A stretch of 64,000 nucleotides of DNA, from assembly GCA_017301975.1 (NCBI GenBank), contig JAFLEI010000026.1, positions 1 through 64,000 on the forward strand. Direction: 5' to 3'. Positions 1 to 8,600 of the stretch are shown piece after piece; the first letter of the stretch is position 1; each line of letters starts with the position of its first letter. The DNA is from Verrucomicrobiota bacterium. GTDB lineage: Bacteria > Verrucomicrobiota > Verrucomicrobiia > Verrucomicrobiales > Verrucomicrobiaceae. The translations under genes were made by a program, and so were the position numbers. The notes under the pieces were generated by a model, which searched no databases, had not been told where the DNA came from, and worked only from the letters and a program-made list of their open reading frames with translations.

Positions 1-89
1 CGCGAAGCCGATACCTCCTCTTGCAATGACCGAATGATGTCCGATTCGCTGCGCTCCGTTTGTTTGGGAGCTTCAGCGAGTGTGTTCAT
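1..89 (-). CDS. Partial hypothetical gene (N-terminus only)
   Basis: The frame opens with ATG at 89-87 and stays open to the window edge, giving 29 residues that begin MNTLAEAPKQTERSES. The start overlaps the stop of the upstream gene (TGA at 88-86) as ATGA, the same coupling seen throughout this island, which is the main reason to call it. Too little is visible to assign a family. It is most likely the next gene of the mobile-element operon. Confidence 0.5.
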   Translation of the reverse strand, partial: MNTLAEAPKQTERSESDIIRSLQEEVSAS

Positions 90-649
90 GCTGCTTGGTG
101 GTTGGTGGGTTCTTGTTGCCGCCAGCGGGTTTGACGTGGTGCTGGTTTACCGGCTTTGACCAGCAGATCTTCGATGAGCTGTGAGGCCTGCATCTTGTTG
201 AGCATTTTGACGCCAATGCCAAAGAGCTGCTGGGACAGATCTTCGGCGACTTGCTTCGTGATACTGGGGTTCTCATTGACGATGCGAAGGATGAATCCCT
301 TCTGACCGTCTGTGCAGTTCCAGGCATCACCAACAGCATTTGGTCGCTGCTGGTGCTGTCCGTTGCTGTGCTGACGACCATTGCCATTGATCTGGTAGGT
401 GCGTCCATTTTGCTGCTGATGTTGACCGTTCCCATTGGACTGAGGACGGCCATTGGCTTCAGGAACAAAGCCGACGTTCTGGATTTCCTGATCGACGGAA
501 TGTTGCAGGAGCTGGTAAAGCCTCTGCAGTTCGGATTCGACCTGGTTGATGTCGGTGAGTTCGACTTCAACCGATGCCGCGAAGCTGTGGCTGCTGTATT
601 GGGGCAGTCCGAGCTTCTTGCTGTAGGTGGCACTGATTTTGATGGCCAT
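86..649 (-). CDS. Hypothetical mobile-element protein, Q/N-rich linker
   Basis: A protein of about 187 residues starting at MAIKISATYSKK. I chose the ATG at 649 because the upstream in-frame start would be GTG in a low-complexity leader. The N-terminal ~65 residues look like a folded domain (alternating beta strands, then a helix). A glutamine/asparagine/glycine-rich linker follows (about residues 70-105). The C-terminal ~55 residues (TDGQKGFILRIVNEN ... NKMQASQLIEDLL) resemble the small helical tail found at the end of several plasmid and phage single-strand DNA or recombination proteins. Similar proteins occur, as far as I recall, in integrated elements of Planctomycetes and Verrucomicrobia. 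The function is not known. The gene is coupled to the partial downstream gene by an ATGA overlap. Confidence 0.7.
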   Translation of the reverse strand: MAIKISATYSKKLGLPQYSSHSFAASVEVELTDINQVESELQRLYQLLQHSVDQEIQNVGFVPEANGRPQSNGNGQHQQQNGRTYQINGNGRQHSNGQHQQRPNAVGDAWNCTDGQKGFILRIVNENPSITKQVAEDLSQQLFGIGVKMLNKMQASQLIEDLLVKAGKPAPRQTRWRQQEPTNHQAA

Positions 650-689
650 GGTATGTTTGAGGTGCTGTGTGTGGTGGGATGAAGGCACG

Positions 690-717
690 AAAAAAGCCAG
701 ACTTTGGGAGCCTGGCT
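690..717 (-). terminator. Rho-independent terminator on the minus strand
   Basis: Read on the minus strand, a 6-bp stem AGCCAG/CTGGCT (717-712 with 700-695) with an 11-nt loop is followed directly by a run of six T. It lies between the stop of the 71-aa gene (748) and the start of the next gene (649), so it ends the small-gene transcript or attenuates read-through into the operon. Confidence 0.6.
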
Positions 718-747
718 TGATGCGTGGGATTGGGTGCGGATTGAGCT

Positions 748-963
748 CTAGGCTGCGTTTAACAGCTCAGAACGTGGTGGTGGTGTGGTGTCCGCTGAAT
801 GCAGAGTCGTCGCTGTGATCCATCCTGGGGAACCACGAAGGGCACTGAGCAGAAGATCGTCCGTGAGTTTGGTCATGGGGATCTTTCTGTTCTTTGCCTC
901 GTGATACAGAATGCAGACGAGGAACCTGCTGATGTGCGGAGAATAATGACGTGGTCTTGCCAT
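748..963 (-). CDS. Small basic hypothetical protein of the mobile island
   Basis: A 71-residue protein beginning MARPRHYSPHISRFLV. It has a good ribosome site (AGGAG six bases before the ATG), a TATAAT-like -10 box about 57 bases upstream and a terminator just downstream, so it looks like a real monocistronic gene. The first ~50 residues are basic and probably helical (RFLVCILYHEAKNRKIPMTKL ), and the tail is disordered. I do not recognise a named family. Small proteins with a very similar start occur beside mobile genes in related phyla, to my recollection. A DNA-binding or toxin-antitoxin-like role is possible but not shown. Confidence 0.6.
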   Translation of the reverse strand: MARPRHYSPHISRFLVCILYHEAKNRKIPMTKLTDDLLLSALRGSPGWITATTLHSADTTPPPRSELLNAA

Positions 964-1019
964 GGTGTCTCCTGCTTGTCGGTTGCTTTGAATCGCGAAG
1001 GTGGCAACGCGATCATTTT

Positions 1020-1025
1020 ATTATA
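1020..1025 (-). promoter_or_regulatory. Candidate -10 box for the 71-aa gene
   Basis: On the minus strand a perfect TATAAT preceded by GGG lies about 57 bases before the ATG at 963. The -35 is weak (CTGAGA with 15-bp spacing), so the call rests on the -10 box and its position in an AT-rich pocket. Confidence 0.4.
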
Positions 1026-1077
1026 CCCGAATCCCGATGTTCTCAGGAGGGGGGCTATCGGAACTCAACCGCGATGA

Positions 1078-1121
1078 GCAAGTGCGTGCGATGAAGTCTT
1101 CACATCGTGACCAGCACTTGC
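1078..1121. repeat. Inverted repeat downstream of the zinc-ribbon gene
   Basis: GCAAGTGC (1078-1085) pairs with GCACTTGC (1114-1121), and inside it CGATG (1089-1093) pairs with CATCG (1103-1107), so a two-part hairpin can form. It starts 13 bases past the stop of the gene ending at 1134. There is no T-run, so it may be an RNA-stabilising 3' hairpin rather than an intrinsic terminator. The rest of 964-1133 holds only the candidate promoter. Confidence 0.4.
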
Positions 1122-1133
1122 CTTTACTGACCA

Positions 1134-1424
1134 TCAATTGATTACTGGTGACTTTGAGGAATGTGGCATCTCGTATTTTGGGCCTCCCAACATACGGTCC
1201 AAAAGCCAATCCAATGGGTGAACATCTCGAATTAGATAACCCACCCATCCAACGAGAATCAAGACGAGTATGTACGCTCCCACAATTTTCAGGGCACCGC
1301 TTCTTGCCGCGAAAGGAATATCCAATGGTTTTGACGGTTGGCTAAGAAGTTCCTGGCAATGCGGACATGCTTTTGCCTTTGTGGAAACCATTCCTGAGCA
1401 ACGTGGACAAGTGATGATGGCCAT
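1134..1424 (-). CDS. Zinc-ribbon single-pass membrane protein
   Basis: A 96-residue protein. The N-terminus carries a zinc-ribbon knuckle pair (CPRCSG ... CPHC, residues 6-9 and 20-23). A linker follows, then one clear transmembrane helix (about residues 46-66, KIVGAYILVLILVGWVGYLI) and a short tail. It follows the zinc-ribbon/trypsin gene by 20 bases on the same strand, and the two share the same layout of N-terminal ribbon plus membrane segment, so they probably work together at the membrane. No enzymatic domain is visible. The role is unknown. Confidence 0.7.
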   Translation of the reverse strand: MAIITCPRCSGMVSTKAKACPHCQELLSQPSKPLDIPFAARSGALKIVGAYILVLILVGWVGYLIRDVHPLDWLLDRMLGGPKYEMPHSSKSPVIN

Positions 1425-1444
1425 GGCGTTAAGATTGGCGCTGT

Positions 1445-2728
1445 TTAACGCGAGGTTTGATCCAACACCTGCCAGAGATCGGGTTTGGTGATGTAGTCCA
1501 TAGGGATAGCAAAGTTCACATTTTGGGCACCATTTCCCTCAAAGCTTGAACTCGTGATGCCAACGAGAGCACCTCCTTTGAGACTGAAGAGTCCACCGCC
1601 ACTGTTTCCAGGGCTGATTGGAGCCGATGTGCGAATCATGACATTTGTTCCAAGATCATCGAACCGTGAAATGATCCCTGATGTCACACTCAATCCTCCA
1701 CCTAATGCGTTGCCGATTGCTGCACAGCCTTCTCCAACCTCCAACTTGTTGTGGAGTTGGTAAGGAGTGGTGAAGGCCTCACTGATTTGGGTCGACCGAA
1801 CAATGATCAAAGCCATGTCAAGATCGCCCTTGCCCAAAGCAGCGACGTTGAAGGGCAACTCTGTGCCATTGTAATCAATTGTTCGGGCGACGTTTTTGGC
1901 ACCTCTCGGCACACTCACGACATGTCGATTGGTCACTAAATCTAAAACACCGGACTCTCCCTTTAAGGCAACAGCACTTCCTTGTTTCTCATTGCTCTTT
2001 GTGCTGGTCCAGAAAAACAAGAAGGACTCGTCCTCATCCCAGCGAACAATCACAGGAAAAACGTAGTGCCCCATCTGCCTCACCACTTGCTTAGGCGTCA
2101 GCATGGCATCAGGTTCCGAGAGCGTAACTTTATCAAACAATGCGTAAACCGTCGCACCTATGAACGGGGCAATGAAGCTGATCGCAACTCCCACTCCTAT
2201 GGGCAAGATCCATCTCCGCCTTTGATAACCGATTACATGGTTTCGCAAGTGCAGGATTTGCGGCAGGCCAAGAATAATAAACCACGCCAAGAAAGCCGAT
2301 ATGCCCCAACCAAATGCAGACATGTCAAGCCGACCAAAATAGTCGATCAAAAGCACTACGATGAATATGGCAGGACCTCCATACCAAGCCAACCTTGCTA
2401 GCCTTGGCTGTTTCAGTCGTTGCCAGTTCAGCGCTACCATTCCGCTCGCACAGAACAAGCCGAGAAGCGGGAATTCGAGAATGGCAATGACGAGAGGGTT
2501 CCACAGCTTTGGCTGATCCGGTTGTGCCTCATCTTGACCTGTCGGTTTCGCCTTCAGCTCACTCATCAGGAACTTCACCAACTTGGAAATGTTCTCAAAG
2601 ATTCTGGTGAGAAGCAGACGAACCTTGATGAGATTGTGCTGAGCATTGACTGGCCCAACAGGTGCACCACAAAAGGGACAGCTAATGGCAGCTTCAGTGA
2701 GGGTGTTGTTGCACTCGGAACAGTTCAT
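1445..2728 (-). CDS. Zinc-ribbon, membrane-anchored trypsin-like serine protease
   Basis: About 427 residues from the ATG at 2728 (an in-frame TTG lies five codons upstream). A zinc ribbon comes first (CSEC ... CPFC). Several hydrophobic segments follow at about residues 75-210. The C-terminal ~200 residues are a trypsin/HtrA-like protease domain. The triad is visible: His in TNRHVV, Asp in GDLDMALI, Ser in SPGNSGGGLF. No PDZ domain is seen. HtrA-type proteins normally sit in the periplasm; the ribbon suggests a cytosolic N-terminus with the protease on one side of the membrane. It lies 318 bases downstream of the DISARM operon on the same strand. Trypsin-like proteases are known effectors in several defence systems, so a defence role is plausible but is inference. 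Confidence 0.8.
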   Translation of the reverse strand: MNCSECNNTLTEAAISCPFCGAPVGPVNAQHNLIKVRLLLTRIFENISKLVKFLMSELKAKPTGQDEAQPDQPKLWNPLVIAILEFPLLGLFCASGMVALNWQRLKQPRLARLAWYGGPAIFIVVLLIDYFGRLDMSAFGWGISAFLAWFIILGLPQILHLRNHVIGYQRRRWILPIGVGVAISFIAPFIGATVYALFDKVTLSEPDAMLTPKQVVRQMGHYVFPVIVRWDEDESFLFFWTSTKSNEKQGSAVALKGESGVLDLVTNRHVVSVPRGAKNVARTIDYNGTELPFNVAALGKGDLDMALIIVRSTQISEAFTTPYQLHNKLEVGEGCAAIGNALGGGLSVTSGIISRFDDLGTNVMIRTSAPISPGNSGGGLFSLKGGALVGITSSSFEGNGAQNVNFAIPMDYITKPDLWQVLDQTSR

Positions 2729-2859
2729 GGCGGCAAGATTCAAAACTCGCCACCGAGAAGGCAGACCCGAATGAATCTGCCGAGGTGGCCGGAGAGTTTA
2801 CAAGTCGCCACAAGACGACCGCAACGGCCTTTAAACCGGTGAGGGCTCTGGACATACGC

Positions 2860-2916
2860 CGTCGCCTCCCGGCCATTATTCATGGTCGTCAGGCGACGTG
2901 TTTGCGGCACACGTCG
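2860..2916. repeat. Competing inverted repeats downstream of drmC
   Basis: The gene-free stretch 2729-3046 contains two overlapping stem options. CGTCGCCT (2860-2867) can pair with AGGCGACG (2891-2898), or CGACGTGT (2894-2901) with ACACGTCG (2909-2916). They share bases, so they exclude each other. No T-run follows on the minus strand. It may be the 3' end structure of the DISARM transcript. Nothing else is seen in this gap. Confidence 0.35.
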
Positions 2917-3046
2917 GCCGCTTGTGGACGAAGTTGTAAAGCCTCGGTTCTGGTCTCCCAGAACTGTTCAAATGCTAACGGGGAGGGTGATGCAGTAAAG
3001 GGGAAACTGAAGCTGCATGCATGTGTATTCGCCCACATTTTCGGAT

Positions 3047-3820
3047 TCATAGCGATTCAACGATGTAGCGTGTCGCCACGAGAGCGTCGAGATGGCGATG
3101 AAGTTGCTCAGGGAGAGGGCCTCGGTTGATCAGCACACCTAGTTCCATGTTTCGCTCCATGGCAGCATCACTGAGATTTGCACTCGTGATGAATGCGACG
3201 GATGAATCAGCGACAGCGCATTTGGCGTGAACTGATGCTGACTGAGCTGAATCAGAAAGCGCGGTGCGATCCCAAACATAAAACTTGGCTTCTGGAATCT
3301 TGCGCCGCAGCTTGCCAAGTGAATCAACGGTAAGATTGCCGCCATGCTCCTTCGACTGTTCCACAAGCACACTCAACTTCACCCCACGCAAGACTGCTCG
3401 TTGGAGTGCGCTAATAATGCTTGGCACATCATAAGCCACAAAGCTGACGAAGAACAACTCGTGAACGGCCTGATCAATCAGCCCGGCTAACACTTGCACG
3501 GTATGACGCACCGGGACCAAGCCAGTTGCAGGTCCGGTCCAGACAAGTTCACTTGAAGAGATCCTTGCAGCAAGAACAGCAGTCATTGATGCAGCCTGAA
3601 ACATTAGTGCAAGATCCGCACAGGAAACATTGGGGTATTTTACAATCGCAGTATCAAATTGGCGTATCAGTTGAGACGAAAAGCCAGCTCCTACATTGCT
3701 TCTGACCACACTTGCTACGTCATGGCTTTGTGATGATATAAGGGCCGAACAGATCGCAGCTACGCGATCAGGATGGACTTCGAGCGCTATGATCGCCACT
3801 GCTTCACTCAAGTCTCTCAT
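3047..3820 (-). CDS. drmC: DISARM protein DrmC (phospholipase D-like)
   Basis: A 257-residue protein of the PLD superfamily. One HKD motif is clear near residues 197-205 (HAKCAVAD), followed by the usual FITSANLSDAAMERNMELGV strand-helix. The N-terminal half (residues 1-130) is helical and has no second HKD motif that I can see. DrmC is one of the three core DISARM proteins. Its nuclease activity is inferred from the fold and is reported in the literature as dispensable for protection in some systems. The start ATG overlaps the stop of drmB (ATGA at 3820-3817). It is the last gene of the operon. Confidence 0.88.
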   Translation of the reverse strand: MRDLSEAVAIIALEVHPDRVAAICSALISSQSHDVASVVRSNVGAGFSSQLIRQFDTAIVKYPNVSCADLALMFQAASMTAVLAARISSSELVWTGPATGLVPVRHTVQVLAGLIDQAVHELFFVSFVAYDVPSIISALQRAVLRGVKLSVLVEQSKEHGGNLTVDSLGKLRRKIPEAKFYVWDRTALSDSAQSASVHAKCAVADSSVAFITSANLSDAAMERNMELGVLINRGPLPEQLHRHLDALVATRYIVESL

Positions 3821-5658
3821 ATGCAGAGCTCACTTGGAAAGATGGCAGCATCCGCGCAATCGAAGGTTCTGACCAATAAAGCCCTGTCCAAGTAACGGTT
3901 TCCTTTTTCGCAAGAAGTCTCCGCCACGAATCCGCAGGCATGACATGATGCACCGTGGAGAGAGCGATCTGTTGCAGCATTGTGCTCAGAGCAGAGGGGG
4001 TCTGATGAGCAGACGGTCGATCTCCTCAATGCCTGTCTGATGAGGCGACCGAGGTTTTCAGGCTTCCCAAGCTCGACCAAGCCTCCCAGCGTGCCATCCG
4101 AATCAGCGGCGGCTGTGTAGAGCAGCACTCCCGCCATCGGGTCTTGGGCGCTGTTGTCGGAATAAATTCTCTCCCTGATGCTGGCGGCATTGTAGCCGCA
4201 CTCCAAAGCCAGTTCACGGATCAGGAGATGAGAGAACGTATGGAGCATTGCATAGCGGGCACCAGGATACCCCTTCGTCGCATCCAGTTGTCTGGCGTTG
4301 CGCCACCCTTGATGACCAGTCCTCAGCATGGTGTCGCGTTTTTTGACCGCCTCCCAGGTCTCCCAGTTCGCGATCACATCCTCCTTGAAACGGATGAAAA
4401 TTCCTTCGCCATGCACTTCGGAAGCCGGAACCCAAGTCGGACTTCCGCGACAGAGTCCGGCCATTGGCGGGCGCTCATCTGGATCATCCGATTCTTCCGG
4501 CGCTTCGACTCTTGTGAACCCGATCAACGCATTGACCTCACGAAGTCGTTCCAGCAGCAACACGCTGTCAATGATACCTGCCACCTGAGCGGGAACCGTT
4601 GTTTTTGTCGTCAAAAAGTGAGGCCAGTCGTTGGCGGATGCGGGATTTGTCAGCACCGCCCACTCAGGACGCTTAATATCCGTTTCCTTGGGTGGCTCCT
4701 CCTGAGTGCCATTTTTCTTTGCTTCAATCGCAGCCCAAATCTCAGTCGGTGAAAATGCTTCAATGCCGGGTAGGCTGCTCGTTTTGATGAGTGTTTTGAG
4801 CGTGGCTTTCACCTCCAGCTCAGATTCAGCATCAAGAAAATACGTCCAGCCATCCGCCAGCAATTGGGACAGTTGATCCTTCCCCTGTGGAATAGCCAGC
4901 ACCGACAGGCTGATCGAAAACCAACTATTGGTGGAGCCTAGAAGCACCGCTCTTGGTCGCTCGGTGCATGAGTCATCATACTTGTTCAGGTGCGGATGAC
5001 GCCCTCGGCAGGCTGGCAGGTTCTCAGCGCCTTCACGTCCGAATGCATGCACCAGAGACCGGGAGGCATTACAGCCGTCGCATTTCACCCAAAGATTTTC
5101 GGTCTGCAAGGAAGCGCCTTGCTCAAAGAATCGAAGCGTGCCCCTGCATGCTGAGGGGCCTTGGTGAACAAACCAGCGCCAGGGGAAATCGTCGAGATGT
5201 CCGTTCCGGCATGCCAGGAGGAAACGTGCTGGCACAGCATCGGAGTTGCTGCCTTTGTCACAAACCTTATGCACAAAACGCGTGTCTTCGGGTCGATAGG
5301 GATTCTCTTTGATCTCAAACAGACCGGAATCAAATTCCGCCAGAGTGCCGCAGCGAACACACCGCAGCCATCGGGGAAATGGACGGACCGGAACACCGAT
5401 GCGCGCCTCGGCTGAAAAACGATCCACATTATCATCAGTCTTGAAAGGCGGCATCCGCAGTCTCTCAACTTGGTGGCCCAGCACCCGCTGCACGGCACTG
5501 AGAAGACGATCTTCGTCGATGGGAAGACAACGGGATTCGTCCCAGCGATCCAGTCCCATGGTGATCACGGAAAGATTCGGCAGATCGACAAGCGCCCCTG
5601 GACCGTAGGTCCACAACAACTGACTTGGCCTGACATCGCCAACGGGAATGTTGCTCAT
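3817..5658 (-). CDS. drmB: DISARM protein DrmB (DUF1998)
   Basis: A 613-residue protein starting at MSNIPVGDVRPSQLL. The C-terminal part from about residue 470 is the DUF1998 region (HTFSHLLIRELALECG, then GVLLYTAAADSDGTLGGL). It ends in a cysteine cluster (CHACGFVAETSC, about residue 573) that may bind metal. More paired cysteines lie in the N-terminal half (CVRCGTL, CDGC). DrmB is a core DISARM component that works with the helicase DrmA; the published view is that DrmA and DrmB form a complex that recognises incoming DNA ends. Both junctions are ATGA overlaps (with drmA at 5658-5655 and drmC at 3820-3817), pointing to coupled translation and fixed stoichiometry. The start was chosen from the overlap. 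Confidence 0.92.
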   Translation of the reverse strand: MSNIPVGDVRPSQLLWTYGPGALVDLPNLSVITMGLDRWDESRCLPIDEDRLLSAVQRVLGHQVERLRMPPFKTDDNVDRFSAEARIGVPVRPFPRWLRCVRCGTLAEFDSGLFEIKENPYRPEDTRFVHKVCDKGSNSDAVPARFLLACRNGHLDDFPWRWFVHQGPSACRGTLRFFEQGASLQTENLWVKCDGCNASRSLVHAFGREGAENLPACRGRHPHLNKYDDSCTERPRAVLLGSTNSWFSISLSVLAIPQGKDQLSQLLADGWTYFLDAESELEVKATLKTLIKTSSLPGIEAFSPTEIWAAIEAKKNGTQEEPPKETDIKRPEWAVLTNPASANDWPHFLTTKTTVPAQVAGIIDSVLLLERLREVNALIGFTRVEAPEESDDPDERPPMAGLCRGSPTWVPASEVHGEGIFIRFKEDVIANWETWEAVKKRDTMLRTGHQGWRNARQLDATKGYPGARYAMLHTFSHLLIRELALECGYNAASIRERIYSDNSAQDPMAGVLLYTAAADSDGTLGGLVELGKPENLGRLIRQALRRSTVCSSDPLCSEHNAATDRSLHGASCHACGFVAETSCEKGNRYLDRALLVRTFDCADAAIFPSELCI

Positions 5659-8600
5659 GAGTTGTCCTCCGTGGCAGTGGTGTTTCTGGCGGTCCATGCC
5701 GGACCATCTTCAAGAATTGCGGTGTCCATGATCAGATTCACTCCAGGCTCGACCTCTCGCATCGACATCGGCACCGTGAACTCATCCCAGCGTTGAACCC
5801 CCGGCTTTTTGAGCAGCGCCACCACATCGCCCTGTCGTGGTTCAGTTTCGTAACCGAGTCGTCGTCCCGGCTTGCCAGCCTCTATCGCCCAGCGATCAAG
5901 ACGATCCGCCATCATGCTCTCTGCGCTGTGTTTGACCGCCGCTTCGTTCTTCACTTTCCACGCTCGATCAGAGAGAACCTTCTTGGCCGATTGCGCCTCG
6001 GGACGGCTGGATTTGTCGAGCGCTCCGGCACCGAGATTGGCATTCAAAGCGTCGTCAGAGAGCCTTAGCAAACTGATCATCGTCCCCGTCAGACCTCGAT
6101 CCATGGCTCTTGGTGCAAAGGGTGTCACCGACTGCGCCTCCACATGCTTGTAGAATGTGGAATGGTAGTGCTCAAAAGTTTCGTAGTGCGACAGGTCGCG
6201 GGGTCGCGACCAAGTCATGACGGTGCAGACCAAACCTGGAAACGAACGCCCCACACGGCTTGTCGCCTGGATGTATTCCGCCGTGCTCTTTGGCTGGCCG
6301 TTCATCGCCATCAGGCCAAGACGGTTCACGTCCACGCCCACAGAAAGCATGTTGGTGGCGAGCACCACGTCCATGGCACGCGCATCTCCCTTCTCCCAGG
6401 TTGTTTTGAACTTCACTTCGAGCTGATCCAGCTTCTTGGGGATTTCCTTGCTTGAAACGCGTGAGGTCAGCTCATCCACGTTCTTCACGGAGCGCTGGCT
6501 CAATCCAGGGCGGATCACGCGGCTCATTTGCACGCGATAGGCACGAGTCTGAACATCATCCTCTGCCAGCCTCCGCATACCACCAAGCTCACGGAGGGAA
6601 TTGAAATATCCCACGAGCGTCATGTAGGGATCGGCGGCGGTGCCAAACTTGTCGAACAACGACTGCGCCGCTGTGAGCAGGGCAACGTAGAGGCGGATCA
6701 GCACCGCAGGCCGTGAACTGCCCGGCGAGCAAATGCCGAGATACAAACGCCCTGGCTTCTCCGACACGGGCCTCTGCACGGAGAAGAAGTTGTCCTCAAT
6801 GTCGAGGCCATGGGGCGGGAATACCGCCACCTCACGCAGGAAAACATTGTGAACCTGCTCTTTCGCTTTTCTGACTGTTGCTGTGGAGGCGATCACCTTC
6901 GGGCGGATGATCTTGTCATCCAGCGTCCATGCAGAGAGTTCATCCACGGCGGATTCATAAAGGCCGACCATCGTGCCAAGGGGTCCGCTGATAAGGTGAA
7001 ACTCATCCTGAATGATGAGATCAGGCGGTCGCAGGTGTGGAATGGAGAGAGGTTTGGTTCCTGGGAGCGAGCCCTTTTTATTGTGTTGCCCGTTGCAGTC
7101 GGCATCGGGCCACAGCAGGCCATGCCTTGGGCACTCGCGGCTGGCTCGTCCAAAGAGGGTGCGGGTTTGTCCCCGCCAGGCCATCATGGCAAACTTGTCC
7201 ACAGTGCCGATGAGCATCGTGGGCGGACGATGATAAATCTCTTCGTCCACAACCACCACTGGCAGTCCCAGGCCATTTGATTTCGCCTTCGAGAACTCAC
7301 ACTGCGATAGCTTGTCGCCACAACATATCGAGGTGCGTCCAGCATCACGGTCCACATGAATATCTCTTCCAGCGCGAATCTCAGAACCACACCAGGGGCA
7401 GAAGGTTAGTTGGGCAGGAGTAGCGCTTGATCCACGCTGTCCATCGCGCTCGGCCTCTATGACGATGTGACTCTGTTCCGTGGTGCCGGGCGTCACCTTG
7501 TTGCCCACCCACAAACCCAGCGTGAAAGCTTCCGTTCCCCACTTTCCCTGATCCTCCATGCGCAGTATTTCCATCGCACAGAGCAAAGCCGTGGCACGTT
7601 GGAATTGCTGAATCGTCAGCAGCCGCAGCGTGTAGCGCATGATCACCGCAAGGCCGCGTCCAGCGTCATATCCACCCAGCTTGCCCTGAAGCCGCCGAAT
7701 AGCCATCGTGAAGGCAGCGACGCCGAGATAGGCTTCGGTCTTGCCACCGCCGGTTGGGAACCACAGCAGGTCGGCATGAGCTTGAAGTGGCTCGGTGCGA
7801 TCCTTGTGCTTCGGGTCAGCGAGCGCAGGGATGGAAAGCAGGATAAACGCGAGCTGGAAGGGACGCCATGACCGGTTCTGGGGCACGTTCAATTCTTCGA
7901 CTGTTACCGTGTCACCACGTCGGCGCTTGAGCGAGTAAATGCCGCGCACGCGCTGGCGGGCCATCGCCTGATTGGCAAACCGGAATGCCTCCAAGGCGTT
8001 GCTGTTCGTTTCCAGCGTCCTGATGCCTTCTTGCAGTCGCTTTGCCACAGCTATGCATCTTGCCATCGCTTCGGTGGCAGCCTCTTGGTTGTCGGCAAAT
8101 TCACTGGGAATTCGTGCCGTCTGCTCCTTGATCCATTCACCGTAGTCATCGGTTAGAATAGTGAGTGCCTTGATCAGATCAGGAGTCTGGAGGTTCGCCA
8201 GTTTCTCCATGTCCAGAAAGCCCTCGTTCACGAGTCGCTTCATCTCGGCGCGGTCACGCGGGTCAAGACCTGGCGTTTCGGTGATCTCCACCTCAGATTG
8301 CGGCATCACAACGCTGCGGATCTCCACGGCTTTCTCCGGCTGGCCTTCGGGGGATGCGGCATGAACAGACACTCCATGGCCCACGGCAAACTCAACCCGC
8401 TTTCGATAGACCATCTCCAACGCTTCACGCTCAGGGTCGTGCCCGTCAGCATCCAAGACAGGGCGGCGGCGAAAGACTGCGGTGCTCTTGATGCCGCGCA
8501 CGATGATCTCGGGTTGGAATACCCAGGCCGAGTCTTGGCTCTCTTCCGGTTTGGTCTGGTTGTTCACGAGAAAGAGCGTCACGAGACGATCCCCCTTGGG

